Assembly (NCBI RefSeq): GCF_927798215.1 | Contig: NZ_CAKMMW010000003.1 | Location: forward strand, 496,001-560,000 | Direction of reading: 5' to 3' | DNA length: 64,000 nt | Source of the DNA: Paenibacillus_E allorhizoplanae | GTDB lineage: Bacteria; Bacillota; Bacilli; Paenibacillales; NBRC-103111 | Shown here: piece by piece, positions 1 through 8,979 of the stretch | Layout: each line of letters begins with the position of its first letter | Position numbering within the stretch: the first letter of the stretch is position 1 | Translations under genes and position numbers: made by a program | Notes under the pieces: generated by a model | Databases searched by the model: none | The model's input: the letters and a program-made list of their open reading frames with translations, nothing else | Told to the model about the DNA's origin: nothing

Positions 1-2
1 TC

Positions 3-836
3 TTACAGGTAACCTCTTTTAACAACGCAACACAGGGTATTAAAGAAATGTTTGAAGCTTTGCAAGACGGTGGATCTCTTCGCAATGACGTTGTAGAATC
101 CGCTTTCAATCCACTGATCGACAGCATACAAGAGGAAAAGGATGTTGTTTCCCTGCTTCTATCTTTGCATAGTAAAGATGACTATACCCTACAGCATAGC
201 GTTCAAGTTGGGATGCTGTCTTATTATATTGCCAAATGGATGAATAAATCCGAGAAGGATGCTATCGTCATCGGAAAAGCAGGCTATTTGCACGATATCG
301 GCAAATGTAGAATACATCCCGATATACTGAATAAGCCAGGTAAGCTGACAAAGGAAGAATTCGAGGAAGTTCAGAAGCATACCATTCATGGGTATGATAT
401 CATTCGTAAATCATTAAAAGATGAGACGCTCGCACTTGTTGCTCTTCAACATCACGAGCGTATGGATGGTACAGGTTATCCCCTACGGAAAAGCGGTACG
501 GACATCCATTCCTACTCCAAGATTGTCGCGGTCGCAGATGTCTATAGCGCTATGATATCCAGCAGAGTGTATCAACAGCGACGTGATCTTCTGCATGTAC
601 TTAAAGAGCTTCACCGCATGAGCTTCGGCGAGCTGGATCCCAAGATCACCCAAGTGTTCATACGTAACATGATTCCTAACTTTATTGGTAAAAAAGTGTC
701 TTTGAGCGACGGACGTGAAGGAACGATCATCATGACGAACCCTACTGATTTCTTCCGACCGCTCATCAACATTGACAATCAGTTCTTGGATTTATCGCAG
801 CTTGCAAATGTAGAAATTACAAAAATTGCGATCTAA
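3..836 (+). CDS. HD-GYP domain phosphodiesterase, 5' end outside window
   Basis: Likely cyclic-di-GMP phosphodiesterase or related HD-domain signalling protein. The reading frame is open from position 3 through the first ATG at 48, so the true start probably lies before the window. Counting from that ATG, the metal-binding HD pair is at residues 82-83 (LHDIGK) and the GYP motif at about 143-145 (DGTGYP), preceded by the HHE motif (QHHER). Both signatures are intact, so the protein is probably catalytic. The last ~70 residues are a short C-terminal extension with a PilZ-like feel that I cannot assign. It converges with the DUF350 operon and only 15 bases separate them, with no obvious terminator. 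A GGDEF-EAL protein at 35047-36906 suggests c-di-GMP signalling in this organism. Confidence 0.88.
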   Translation, partial: LQVTSFNNATQGIKEMFEALQDGGSLRNDVVESAFNPLIDSIQEEKDVVSLLLSLHSKDDYTLQHSVQVGMLSYYIAKWMNKSEKDAIVIGKAGYLHDIGKCRIHPDILNKPGKLTKEEFEEVQKHTIHGYDIIRKSLKDETLALVALQHHERMDGTGYPLRKSGTDIHSYSKIVAVADVYSAMISSRVYQQRRDLLHVLKELHRMSFGELDPKITQVFIRNMIPNFIGKKVSLSDGREGTIIMTNPTDFFRPLINIDNQFLDLSQLANVEITKIAI

Positions 837-851
837 TACATAGATAATAGG

Positions 852-1241
852 TTAAATAATTAGACTGCTTACCGAAATCGCGATTCCAATATACACCGCA
901 GCAAGAAGGGTACCTACAGCCACATTCCCTCCCTTTAGCTGATCTGATAGCTTCATACCTGGGGTAAGCCAATCGAACACCCAATATGAGGCTATTAAGC
1001 ATGCGTACCCTACCGCAAACCATAAGCTCATATGCCAAATGGAGGAGTTCGTGTAGGCGGCAATGCCTAGAATGATGGCCGTAGCTACGAACTTGCCTCC
1101 CATCGTAATCCCCACAGCCACATTGCCGTTATTTATTTCTTCCATATCCCGATAGGGTGTCATTAAACTAAAGATGTACATCCCTGCAAACTGTAACAAG
1201 ACAATGACGAATAAACTTATAATAAGATCTACAACGATCAC
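852..1241 (-). CDS. DUF350 family membrane protein
   Basis: Small integral membrane protein of about 130 residues with four hydrophobic segments. It shows the internal duplication typical of DUF350 (YjfL/UPF0719): the motif GNVAVG occurs twice, each time before a hydrophobic helix. I prefer the GTG at 1241, which follows GGGGGTGG and overlaps the upstream stop as GTGA; a GTG at 1250 adds three residues. It is the last gene of an operon with a glutathionylspermidine-synthase-like ATP-grasp protein, the same pairing as yjfL-yjfC in enterobacteria. Function of the family is unknown. Confidence 0.82.
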   Translation of the reverse strand: MIVVDLIISLFVIVLLQFAGMYIFSLMTPYRDMEEINNGNVAVGITMGGKFVATAIILGIAAYTNSSIWHMSLWFAVGYACLIASYWVFDWLTPGMKLSDQLKGGNVAVGTLLAAVYIGIAISVSSLII

Positions 1242-1888
1242 TCTGCCCACCCCCGAAATTTAGCCATCGATTGATCAAAATCTGTATAATCATGTACTTC
1301 CTCTAGGACTACACTTACTTCTTTTTTATCCTTGAACGCTTTGTATCTCTCTTCTGGAATCGGTTGCTTAATCTTCTGCCCAGTTGGCAATTCTACTACC
1401 GCAAAGTACCTGAATTGGCTATCCAGCTCTGTTTTATAAACACCGATTAATTTCACATCCGTCTTTATTTCCACTTTCAGCTCCACTAGATCTTTGTCGG
1501 CTTCTTCTTTTGTTTTGAAGGACTTGATCGGTTTCCATTGCGACAACGTGACATCGTTCTTCCCTTGACTGTCTGCTTTCATCGTGGCTTGCATGAAACT
1601 CAATACCCAGATACTATCCCCAGTCGCAAAATTCTGATCGTTAGACATTCGGTCATTGTTCGGTAACAGCACCATATCACCATCGATGAGATCACCAATC
1701 TTGACTTGCTGGACTTGATAGTCCCATGGCACATCACCAGGAGCATACTTCGATGTTGTCGATATGTTGCCTGTTGTTGATTGGCTTAGGACGGATGGTT
1801 TCTTATCAAATGCCGTTGAGATGATCCAAATGATGACAATGATGCCGATAAGTCCTACTGCCAATAGTATAAATCTTCCTTGTTTCAA
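1238..1888 (-). CDS. Membrane-anchored hypothetical protein
   Basis: I do not recognise this 216-residue protein. Residues ~6-28 form one hydrophobic segment (signal anchor). The rest is a charged, probably extracytoplasmic domain with a Ser/Thr-rich linker at ~35-50 and several Lys/Glu-rich stretches. Its ATG overlaps the stop of the ATP-grasp gene by four bases (ATGA) and its stop overlaps the GTG of the DUF350 gene. It is therefore translationally coupled on both sides and probably works with those two proteins at the membrane. Confidence 0.7.
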   Translation of the reverse strand: MKQGRFILLAVGLIGIIVIIWIISTAFDKKPSVLSQSTTGNISTTSKYAPGDVPWDYQVQQVKIGDLIDGDMVLLPNNDRMSNDQNFATGDSIWVLSFMQATMKADSQGKNDVTLSQWKPIKSFKTKEEADKDLVELKVEIKTDVKLIGVYKTELDSQFRYFAVVELPTGQKIKQPIPEERYKAFKDKKEVSVVLEEVHDYTDFDQSMAKFRGWAE

Positions 1889-3081
1889 GGCGCTTTCACT
1901 CCAATCGCCACAAATTGACTTGCATTTCCCGTTATGATGCCGCCAGCTCTACCTAGAAGTCCACATGGCGTACCATTCAATACGAATAGACCGGTTAATA
2001 AATGTCCTTGACCATGCTGAAAGGTTAGCCGCGGCAGGTCTGCCCGTTCTTGATACACACGTTTAAAAAACACACTCGTATCGAAGCCCGCTTCATCCTT
2101 GTATTCCAATTCTCCTAACTCGTTATATAGCTCAACTGAGCCGCCTTCGCGGCCAAACATCGATTTGGACACATAGTTACCTGCAAGGATAGGATTCGTA
2201 AAGGTCTGCAGCATGTAAGTCTGAATGATGTCATGTTCCTCTTGCGTAAATAACGTGGATTGTCTGATATGAAGATCCCAGATCAAGGCTTGCAAGCCTT
2301 TGGATTGTAAAATCACAGCATGCAGAGGATTGAACAAATGAACGAATTGCTCCTCGATTGCATACGACAGCGCTTCTCCCCCGTCGTCAACCCCCATCCA
2401 CTCCTTCGGATATAAGGCAAACATACGCTGAATGGTCTGATCAGCACCAACCTTGACGACGCCCTCGTCGATCCATAAATCCAAACAGTCCACGCAGGTC
2501 ATTTTTCTTCCGCTGTGTGCAACAAGCGCATCTATCGTCCCTGTGTCTTCTGCATGTACACCGTAGGCTATACAGGCTGCATAATCAGGTGCCTCGATCT
2601 CCCAGGCCGCTTTTAGAAGCTCTTTCATCCTGCCATTTGGTGATTCCAACCCATATTGCTTACAAAGCCACGGAGTCGCAATGGAGGCTTCGACATAACC
2701 CGTAGGCGTATCTGCATTTAGTTCTAGTAATTTAATGTTGCCTGCCTGATCGACAGTAAAATCAAATCTCGCATAGCGGCTTATGAAGCCTTCGCCATTC
2801 GGCTCAAGTCGATCCAGCCCATCCCATAGTACTTCTGGTATCGATAAGTCTGCATAAAGCTCCCTTTTGCCGAAAACGTAGCAGGCAGCTTTATCAAACG
2901 CCTGCCACAGTCCAGCAGCAGCATGAATAAGGTCCTGATATACCTCATTCGACATAACGACAAGCTGATCAATCCAGTACTCTTCGTTCTCCAAATTAGC
3001 CCATGTAAATCCAAGCTCAGCTAGTTGCTGTACGCGAGAATTTCTGTCAGGGGCTGGTGTCCCAATCACTTCAAATACCAT
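1885..3081 (-). CDS. Glutathionylspermidine synthase-like ATP-grasp protein (YjfC/YgiC family)
   Basis: ATP-grasp ligase of the glutathionylspermidine synthase C-terminal family, which forms peptide or amide bonds at ATP cost. Visible family features are the N-terminal pre-ATP-grasp region, the ELNADTPTG block, the SKSMFGREGGSVEL glycine-rich ATP-binding stretch and the C-terminal GIITGNASQFV block. I chose ATG 3081 (398 residues), which follows GGGGG at good spacing. A GTG at 3138 would overlap the upstream gene by 53 bases and lacks a ribosome site. Bacillales normally lack glutathionylspermidine, so the real substrate is unknown. The operon partners (secreted Ser-rich protein, DUF350) resemble the enterobacterial yjf/ygi sets. 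Confidence 0.85.
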   Translation of the reverse strand: MVFEVIGTPAPDRNSRVQQLAELGFTWANLENEEYWIDQLVVMSNEVYQDLIHAAAGLWQAFDKAACYVFGKRELYADLSIPEVLWDGLDRLEPNGEGFISRYARFDFTVDQAGNIKLLELNADTPTGYVEASIATPWLCKQYGLESPNGRMKELLKAAWEIEAPDYAACIAYGVHAEDTGTIDALVAHSGRKMTCVDCLDLWIDEGVVKVGADQTIQRMFALYPKEWMGVDDGGEALSYAIEEQFVHLFNPLHAVILQSKGLQALIWDLHIRQSTLFTQEEHDIIQTYMLQTFTNPILAGNYVSKSMFGREGGSVELYNELGELEYKDEAGFDTSVFFKRVYQERADLPRLTFQHGQGHLLTGLFVLNGTPCGLLGRAGGIITGNASQFVAIGVKAP

Positions 3082-3085
3082 GCCA

Positions 3086-3748
3086 TTAACCCCCAGAGCT
3101 TGAGCTGGAGGAGGAGCTAAAACCGCTTGATTTACCACCTATGCTGCCTGATGAAGTTGATGTTGACTTGGAGCCGCTAGCAGAGGAACCTGTTGTATTT
3201 GATTTGGTGGTAGTTGACGATTTATTCGAATTCGAAGTAAAGGTCCCACTACCACTTGAAGTTGTTGGTGTCTTCGTCGTCGAACGATTCGTAAATGAGC
3301 TGGGTTGATACGTTTTATTAACATATGGCGTATTGGATCGATAATAATACGAGCGATGATTATTCCCCCAACTGCTAGATGAATACGGACTTACCGTATT
3401 GAAAATCAGATGATATAGCAGCAGATCATCCCATCCAAAGCCACTACCAATTCCACTTCCCGAAACCTGATTCACAATGACAGTAGAACTGCTGGAGGCA
3501 CTGCTGCCTGTCGTAACTGGTGTTGGCGTAGGTGAAGGTGCAGCTAAACCCTTATCAGGCGGGACAGGTAATTTCCAATCGACCTGAGGATCGTAATAGG
3601 CCTTAACATCCTCATTCGACCATTCCACCAATTTAGATGAGCCTGTATTGGGACCAGGTGTCTCCGCAGCTTGTGCTGTTCCTAGCAGCAAGTGGCCTAA
3701 CAAGATCAAACTCAGTGAAGTTGATAGTACTTTAAGCGGTCGTTTCAC
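3086..3748 (-). CDS. Secreted Ser/Thr/Gly-rich protein
   Basis: 220 residues with an N-terminal signal peptide (KR followed by a hydrophobic core, likely cleavage after AQAAE). A short ordered core around residues 90-115 contains GSGFGWDDLLLYHLIF, and a long low-complexity C-terminal half consists mostly of Ser, Thr and Gly. The GTG start follows GGAGG and overlaps the previous stop as GTGA. Composition and neighbours are reminiscent of the Ser/Gly-rich YgiB/YjfM proteins encoded with YgiC/YjfC ligases, but I see no decisive motif. It could be a substrate or wall-exposed partner of the ATP-grasp enzyme. Confidence 0.72.
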   Translation of the reverse strand: MKRPLKVLSTSLSLILLGHLLLGTAQAAETPGPNTGSSKLVEWSNEDVKAYYDPQVDWKLPVPPDKGLAAPSPTPTPVTTGSSASSSSTVIVNQVSGSGIGSGFGWDDLLLYHLIFNTVSPYSSSSWGNNHRSYYYRSNTPYVNKTYQPSSFTNRSTTKTPTTSSGSGTFTSNSNKSSTTTKSNTTGSSASGSKSTSTSSGSIGGKSSGFSSSSSSSSGG

Positions 3749-3966
3749 TCCTTGCTCCCTCCCCCTACAGCGCCAGCTTTCACGAGCAGCAACTCAAATA
3801 CTTGGAGATCTAGATTCAAACGGCCCTCAATCATTTCGTATTCCTTTCCGCCAACGAGAATAAAGTTAGCCACATTTAAGGCTTGAATAAGTTGATCATC
3901 CCAGGCACGTTCACCAAGTTTGAGCAGTTGCCCCTCGGGCAACTTTTCATAAAGCACGATTGTCAT
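3745..3966 (-). CDS. Small hypothetical protein, first gene of ATP-grasp operon
   Basis: A 73-residue acidic cytoplasmic protein that I do not recognise. The start is ATG 3966 because GAGGAGG lies at the correct distance in front of it; an upstream GTG at 3984 sits inside that ribosome site and is unlikely. The C-terminus is Gly-rich (AGAVGGGSKE). Its stop overlaps the GTG of the secreted Ser-rich protein. As first gene of the unit it marks the operon start near 4000. Confidence 0.65.
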   Translation of the reverse strand: MTIVLYEKLPEGQLLKLGERAWDDQLIQALNVANFILVGGKEYEMIEGRLNLDLQVFELLLVKAGAVGGGSKE

Positions 3967-4046
3967 ACTGCTAGCCTCCTCCACAAAAAAAACTTTCTAC
4001 ACATTTAAACGCACGAGAGATTCAATTGTTTCAAAATAGATAAAAA

Positions 4047-4077
4047 TAAAAAGCCTATCCATCGGATAGACTTTTCC
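4047..4077 (-). terminator. Intrinsic terminator after NlpC/P60 gene
   Basis: Stem CCTATCC / GGATAG with a short ATC loop, flanked by A and T tracts. It lies 12 bases past the stop of the NlpC/P60 gene and ahead of the 3966 operon. Confidence 0.65.
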
Positions 4078-4088
4078 CATTACTCCTA

Positions 4089-5201
4089 TTAATAGGCAAT
4101 TCTCTTTGCCTTTAGAAATGTTTTTTTCCAATAAGCTTTATCAATATTGCTGATTTGTACCCCATTCTTCGGCTCCGGGGAGGCATGCAGCATCTTCATG
4201 TTTCCAATGTAAATCCCTACATGACCAACGGTTTTGTTCGATTTGAAACGACCTGGCACGTAGAAAAACATCAGATCCCCTTTGCGTAACGACTTGCGAG
4301 AAACCAAATTACCTTTAGTACCTTGTTGCCGAGCTACCCGCGGCAGTTTAATATTATATTTCCCATAAATATATTGGGTAAATGTCGAGCAATCAAATCG
4401 TCCTGTTTGGGGATATGGGCCTGTACCAAATTTATACTTTACACCCATATAATTTTCCCCTTTATTAATCAATGCATTAATATCGATATTCTTCAAAACC
4501 GGCATAACATCATTTTGATCATTTGGCGACCATACTTGAAGATCATGTTGGGTCTGAATAGGCATCCCTGCAGGATTAGCACCTGCCCCGTTGCCTTTGA
4601 ATGGATCTGTAGGATCATCTCCGAAACTCAACTCTGGTGAGTTATCATTCGCACTTGCTGGGTCATCTTCATGTTCGATGATCGCAATGGGCGAAGCATG
4701 AATAATGACGTCCCCTTTTCTAACCTCGTACGACATATCATCTTGAAATAAGTCAGCTAAGTCTGAGACAGGTAAGTAAGCCGTTCCGCCCTCTTTCACT
4801 ACCGGCTGGCTTAATTGAATATCCGCCCCATCTTTCATGGCTTTATTCGAGTTCATGATCAACTCAAAATTAGCATCATTGTCCCCTAAAATCAGCTTAC
4901 CTTCAGAATCTTCCCATTCAGATTGGAATTTAAGTGTTTTAATGAGATCTTGGGCAGATACATAATTGACATTTCCAATTTGTTTCATCGGTAGAACGGC
5001 ATCATTACTTGCTAGTGAAATGATCTCTTTGCCCGCTTGCGACATACTCTTCGTAACCGAATTACCAGAGCCAGTTAAACCTGTCGGGCTTTGAGACGGT
5101 GTTACACTTGGTGGGCTCGCATGATCCTTCCCACAAGCAGTCGAAATCGCCAGCACAACGATCACGCTTCCTATTGCCGGTATCTTTAGCTTATTCCACA
5201 T
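4089..5201 (-). CDS. NlpC/P60 cell-wall endopeptidase lipoprotein
   Basis: A 370-residue exported lipoprotein (lipobox ISTAC, Cys at ~23) that should cleave peptidoglycan stem peptides outside the membrane. After a Ser/Pro/Thr-rich linker, residues ~65-170 look like a copper-amine-oxidase-N-type repeat domain (stalk proteins with LIKTLKF-like segments). The C-terminal ~130 residues are NlpC/P60, with catalytic Cys in FDCSTF, His in VGHVGIY and the third polar residue in LHASP. Monocistronic with its own terminator, and divergent from the PH-domain gene. Confidence 0.88.
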   Translation of the reverse strand: MWNKLKIPAIGSVIVVLAISTACGKDHASPPSVTPSQSPTGLTGSGNSVTKSMSQAGKEIISLASNDAVLPMKQIGNVNYVSAQDLIKTLKFQSEWEDSEGKLILGDNDANFELIMNSNKAMKDGADIQLSQPVVKEGGTAYLPVSDLADLFQDDMSYEVRKGDVIIHASPIAIIEHEDDPASANDNSPELSFGDDPTDPFKGNGAGANPAGMPIQTQHDLQVWSPNDQNDVMPVLKNIDINALINKGENYMGVKYKFGTGPYPQTGRFDCSTFTQYIYGKYNIKLPRVARQQGTKGNLVSRKSLRKGDLMFFYVPGRFKSNKTVGHVGIYIGNMKMLHASPEPKNGVQISNIDKAYWKKTFLKAKRIAY

Positions 5202-5385
5202 GAAATTCTCTCTCCTTCAGGGACACATTATTATCCTTTATAGAGTGAGACAAGTGGCATGCAAATATGCAATCCGTTCGTTCAAATGGGCTTGGCGTTT
5301 GTTGGAAGGAATGGAATCTGTAAGAGGAGAATGCCGTATAAATGTGGAGTTAATACATATATTTGTTCAAGAAGGAGTGATGATA

Positions 5386-5811
5386 GTGGGTATTTTTAGT
5401 GGATTACTAGGAAATTTATCAGAAGTATCTGTTGAGGAGCTTACGAGGCAGTATGGTACTTATCTCATGCCAAATGAAGTTATCTCTACAGGTTTTAAAC
5501 TTGTTCGAGATTCATTTGTAATCACCGACGAGCGCATTATCCTTATTGATCATCAAGGTGTCACTGGTAAGAAAACCAAAGTCTCCACGATAGATCTGGA
5601 TGCCATCTATGAGGTATCGATGGAATCTGGCGGTACAGGGTTTGATGACAGCGAACTCATTATTCATTACATAACCTCACCTTATTACAAAGCGAATAAC
5701 ATTACGACGGCGGCTTATCGTTTTGAATTCAAGAAAAAGTTCAATATCCAGTCGTTATATGTGGCCCTCCAATCGGCAGCAACACAGAATCGTAAGCGAA
5801 TTAACGGATAA
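5386..5811 (+). CDS. Bacterial PH-domain protein (DUF1696 type)
   Basis: About 141 residues in a single bacterial pleckstrin-homology-like domain (PF08000 type). Family-typical signatures are the start GIFSGLLGN, LVRDSFVITDERIILIDHQGVTGKK and a terminal amphipathic helix. The likely start is GTG 5386: AAGGAG lies eight bases upstream and the protein then begins exactly as the family does. An ATG at 5380 is only two bases from the ribosome site, and the frame upstream to 5200 is open but unlike the family. The role of this small soluble family is unknown. It ends at a strong bidirectional terminator. Confidence 0.82.
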   Translation: MGIFSGLLGNLSEVSVEELTRQYGTYLMPNEVISTGFKLVRDSFVITDERIILIDHQGVTGKKTKVSTIDLDAIYEVSMESGGTGFDDSELIIHYITSPYYKANNITTAAYRFEFKKKFNIQSLYVALQSAATQNRKRING

Positions 5812-5819
5812 CATGGCAA

Positions 5820-5859
5820 AAAAGCGTGCCAGAGAAAAATCTCTGGCACGCTTTTTTTA
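5820..5859. terminator. Bidirectional terminator between PH gene and sufB
   Basis: Perfect 13-bp stem AGCGTGCCAGAGA / TCTCTGGCACGCT with a four-base A-rich loop, flanked by A and T tracts, so it works for both converging genes. Confidence 0.93.
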
Positions 5860-5870
5860 TTATCTGGAGA

Positions 5871-7268
5871 TTAACCGATAGATCCTTCCATCTCGAACTT
5901 GATGAGACGGTTCATTTCAACGGCATATTCCATCGGAAGTTCTTTGGTGAATGGCTCGATAAAGCCCATAACGATCATTTGCGTTGCTTCTGCTTCTGTA
6001 AGACCACGGCTCATGAGGTAGAACAATTGATCCTCAGATACCTTGGATACTGTTGCTTCATGCTCAAGCGTAATGTTATCGTTCAGGATTTCATTGTAAG
6101 GAATTGTATCCGATGTGGACTCGTTATCCAAGATCAACGTATCGCACTTGATGTTAGCTTTGGAACCTTGGGAGTTACGTCCGAAGGAAGCCAAACCACG
6201 GTACGTTACTTTACCGCCATGCTTGGAGATCGACTTAGAAACAATCGTGGAAGTTGTATCTGGTGCCAAATGCGTCATTTTCGCGCCCGCATCTTGATGT
6301 TGACCTTTGCCTGCAACAGCGATGGAAAGAACCATCCCTTTAGCGCCGCGGCCTTTAAGAACAACTGCTGGGTACTTCATTGTCAGCTTGGAACCGATGT
6401 TACCATCAACCCACTCCATTGTAGCTCCTTCTTCTGCAACCGCACGTTTCGTAACGAGGTTGTAGATGTTAGGTGCCCAGTTTTGGATCGTTGTGTAACG
6501 AGCACGGGAGTTCTTCAGACAAACGATCTCAACAACCGCACTATGAAGTGAGTTCGTGCTATAGATTGGAGCTGTACAGCCCTCAACGTAGTGCACGAAG
6601 CTATCTTCGTCGGTGATGATCAGCGTACGCTCGAATTGACCCATGTTCTCGGAGTTAATACGGAAGTAAGCTTGCAAAGGCACTTCACATTTAACGCCTT
6701 TTGGTACGTAGATGAAGGATCCTCCGGACCAAACTGCGCTGTTCAATGCAGCAAATTTGTTGTCAGCTGGCGGAATGATCGTTCCGAAATATTGTCTGAA
6801 CAACTCCGGATATTCACGAAGAGCTGTGTCTGTATCTGTGAAGATAACACCTTGATCTTCAAGTTCTTTTTGCATGCTGTGGTAAACAACCTCAGACTCA
6901 TACTGTGCAGATACACCAGCAAGGAACTTTTGCTCTGCTTCAGGGATACCAAGCTTGTCGAACGTTTCTTTAATTTCCGTAGGAACTTCTTCCCACGTTT
7001 TACCTTGCTTTTCGGATGGACGAACATAGTACTGGATATCATCGAAATCCAAGTCATCCATGTTTCCGCCCCAACGTGGCATAGGCATTTTGAAGAATTG
7101 CTCAAGGGATTTCAGACGGAATTCTAGCATCCATTCTGGTTCGCCTTTAATTCTTGAGATTTCTTCAACGATTTCACGAGTTAAGCCTTTACCGGATTGG
7201 AAAATGGATTTGTGCTCATCTCTAAAACCATATTTGTAATCTTCTAAATCTGGCATTTGTTTCGCCAT
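5871..7268 (-). CDS. sufB: Fe-S cluster assembly protein SufB
   Basis: 465-residue core scaffold subunit of the SufBCD complex, which builds Fe-S clusters in the cytoplasm. It matches SufB in length and blocks: an N-terminal segment, AALNSAVWSGGSFIYVPKGVK, YVEGCTAP, and the C-terminal FYLMSRGLTEAEA and FIEPFTKELP regions. It is the last gene of sufC-D-S-U-B, 63 bases after sufU, the usual Firmicute order. A bidirectional terminator follows. No anomalies seen. Confidence 0.97.
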   Translation of the reverse strand: MAKQMPDLEDYKYGFRDEHKSIFQSGKGLTREIVEEISRIKGEPEWMLEFRLKSLEQFFKMPMPRWGGNMDDLDFDDIQYYVRPSEKQGKTWEEVPTEIKETFDKLGIPEAEQKFLAGVSAQYESEVVYHSMQKELEDQGVIFTDTDTALREYPELFRQYFGTIIPPADNKFAALNSAVWSGGSFIYVPKGVKCEVPLQAYFRINSENMGQFERTLIITDEDSFVHYVEGCTAPIYSTNSLHSAVVEIVCLKNSRARYTTIQNWAPNIYNLVTKRAVAEEGATMEWVDGNIGSKLTMKYPAVVLKGRGAKGMVLSIAVAGKGQHQDAGAKMTHLAPDTTSTIVSKSISKHGGKVTYRGLASFGRNSQGSKANIKCDTLILDNESTSDTIPYNEILNDNITLEHEATVSKVSEDQLFYLMSRGLTEAEATQMIVMGFIEPFTKELPMEYAVEMNRLIKFEMEGSIG

Positions 7269-7331
7269 GGTTGATTCCTCCTTAACGTTCTCTTTGTTCC
7301 ATATCTTTAACCTATTCCACCCGCAAATGCG

Positions 7332-7766
7332 TTAGTTATCGGTCTTATGAGAATGTTCAATCCCTTTGCGTAGTGCATTCCACGCCAGAGTTGCGCATTT
7401 AATCCTCGCTGGAAATTTGTTAACGCCCGACAGGGCCTCAATGTCTTCATATTCAAATTCTACGGATTCGCCCTTCATCAAGCCTGAGAAATTATCAGCC
7501 ATCTTCAGTGCTTCTTCGACTGTTTTGCCTTTGACAGCATCCGTCATCATGGATGCAGAGGATAAGCTAATCGAGCAGCCTTCACCTGTGAATTTCGCCA
7601 TTTTCACGATACCCTCTTCAACTTGCATCTGCAGGGAAATTTTATCCCCACAGGTTGGATTGTTAAGGTCAATCGTAACGGACTCGCCGGACTCAAATTT
7701 TCCACGGTTGCGAGGAGTTTTATAGTGATCCATAATTACTCTACGGTATAAATCATCCAATTGCAT
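7332..7766 (-). CDS. sufU: SufU sulfur-transfer / zinc-dependent partner of SufS
   Basis: 144-residue IscU-like protein of the SufU class, which in Bacillus accepts persulfide sulfur from SufS using a bound zinc. The three cysteines are visible in NPTCGDK, GEGCSIS and RIKCATLAW, and the region between the second and third Cys is extended as in SufU compared with IscU. The start overlaps the end of sufS by 14 bases, indicating translational coupling. Confidence 0.96.
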   Translation of the reverse strand: MQLDDLYRRVIMDHYKTPRNRGKFESGESVTIDLNNPTCGDKISLQMQVEEGIVKMAKFTGEGCSISLSSASMMTDAVKGKTVEEALKMADNFSGLMKGESVEFEYEDIEALSGVNKFPARIKCATLAWNALRKGIEHSHKTDN

Positions 7767-8979
7767 CGCCGAAGTACTCCTTTGTTTTCAGTAAAGCCGT
7801 CACAAGACGGTCTACATCATCTTCCGTATTATATAGATAAAAGCTTGCACGAGCCGTGCTGCTTTGTTCTAACCATCTCATAAGTGGCTGGCAGCAGTGG
7901 TGACCAGCACGAACTGCAATACCCATGGAATCCAACACGGTTGCTACATCATGAGGATGAACATCCCCAAGGTTGAACGTTACCAGTCCTGCACGATTCG
8001 TTGTAGGACCATATACAGCTAAGTCAGGAATCTGCATCATACGATCCAATGCGTAGTTCGTGAGCTCCACATCATGTTTAAATATGTTATCCATCCCAAC
8101 TTCGGTTAAGAAGTCGATGGCCGCGCCAAGCCCAACTGCTCCTGCAATCATAGGCGTTCCGCCTTCGAATTTCCACGGAAGTTCTTTCCAAGTTGACTCA
8201 TAAAGATCGACATGATCGATCATTTCTCCGCCAAACTCAACAGGTTCCATGTTATTCAATAAAGACTTCTTCCCATACAATGCCCCGATTCCGGTAGGTC
8301 CACACATCTTATGCCCGGATAATGCATAAAAGTCACAATCCAAATCTTGCACATCCACTTTCATATGAGGTGTGCTTTGCGCACCATCGACCATGATTTT
8401 GGCACCATGCTTGTGGGCAATAGCGGCAATTTCCTTGATCGGATTGATGACGCCGAGCACATTGGACACATACACAATCGAAACAATCTTAGTACGATCG
8501 GTAATGGTGTTCTCAACATCTGCAAGGGATACGGATCCGTCTGGCTGCAGCGGAATATATTTTAAAGTTGCGCCTGATTTCTTAGCAGCTTGCTGCCAAG
8601 GGATCAGGTTGCTGTGATGCTCCATCGGTGTAAGGACGATTTCATCGCCCTCACGAAGTACCGATTCGGCAAAGCTAGCTGCCACAATATTGATAGCAGT
8701 TGTAGTGCCGCGAGTGAAAATAATTTCCTGCTCACTAGCTGCGCCGATGAACTTAGCCACTTTGGCTCTAGCTCCTTCATACGCATCAGTTGCTCGGGAA
8801 CCTAGGGTATGAACCCCGCGATGAACGTTCGCATTATCCCACTCGTAGTAATGCTTCAGTGCCTCGATCACCTGAATAGGCTTCTGGGAAGTAGCAGCAC
8901 TATCCAAGTAAACCAGAGGATGACCGTTCACTTCTTGCTTCAGAATGGGAAAAAGTTCACGTATCTCGGCAGATATCAT
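7753..8979 (-). CDS. sufS: Cysteine desulfurase SufS
   Basis: 408-residue PLP enzyme that takes sulfur from cysteine for Fe-S assembly. The PLP lysine is in ALSGHKMCGP, with the substrate/cofactor blocks TRGTTTAIN and VDGAQS. The persulfide-forming Cys is at about 362 in RAGHHCCQP; many homologues have Ala where this protein has the second Cys. The ATG overlaps the sufD stop (ATGA), and the gene is followed by sufU with overlap. Confidence 0.97.
   Translation of the reverse strand: MISAEIRELFPILKQEVNGHPLVYLDSAATSQKPIQVIEALKHYYEWDNANVHRGVHTLGSRATDAYEGARAKVAKFIGAASEQEIIFTRGTTTAINIVAASFAESVLREGDEIVLTPMEHHSNLIPWQQAAKKSGATLKYIPLQPDGSVSLADVENTITDRTKIVSIVYVSNVLGVINPIKEIAAIAHKHGAKIMVDGAQSTPHMKVDVQDLDCDFYALSGHKMCGPTGIGALYGKKSLLNNMEPVEFGGEMIDHVDLYESTWKELPWKFEGGTPMIAGAVGLGAAIDFLTEVGMDNIFKHDVELTNYALDRMMQIPDLAVYGPTTNRAGLVTFNLGDVHPHDVATVLDSMGIAVRAGHHCCQPLMRWLEQSSTARASFYLYNTEDDVDRLVTALLKTKEYFGDAIG

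Noticed and set aside
4047..4077. CRISPR-like or phage attachment repeat
   Set aside because: The short inverted repeat is a normal terminator. No array of repeats and spacers exists anywhere in the window.
5826..6551. Long plus-strand ORF antisense to sufB
   Set aside because: It mirrors sufB codons exactly, contains no recognisable domain, and lies opposite a strongly conserved gene.
5871..7127. Plus-strand ORFs through the suf operon as hidden genes
   Set aside because: All are reverse-frame shadows with high Cys/Arg/Phe content.
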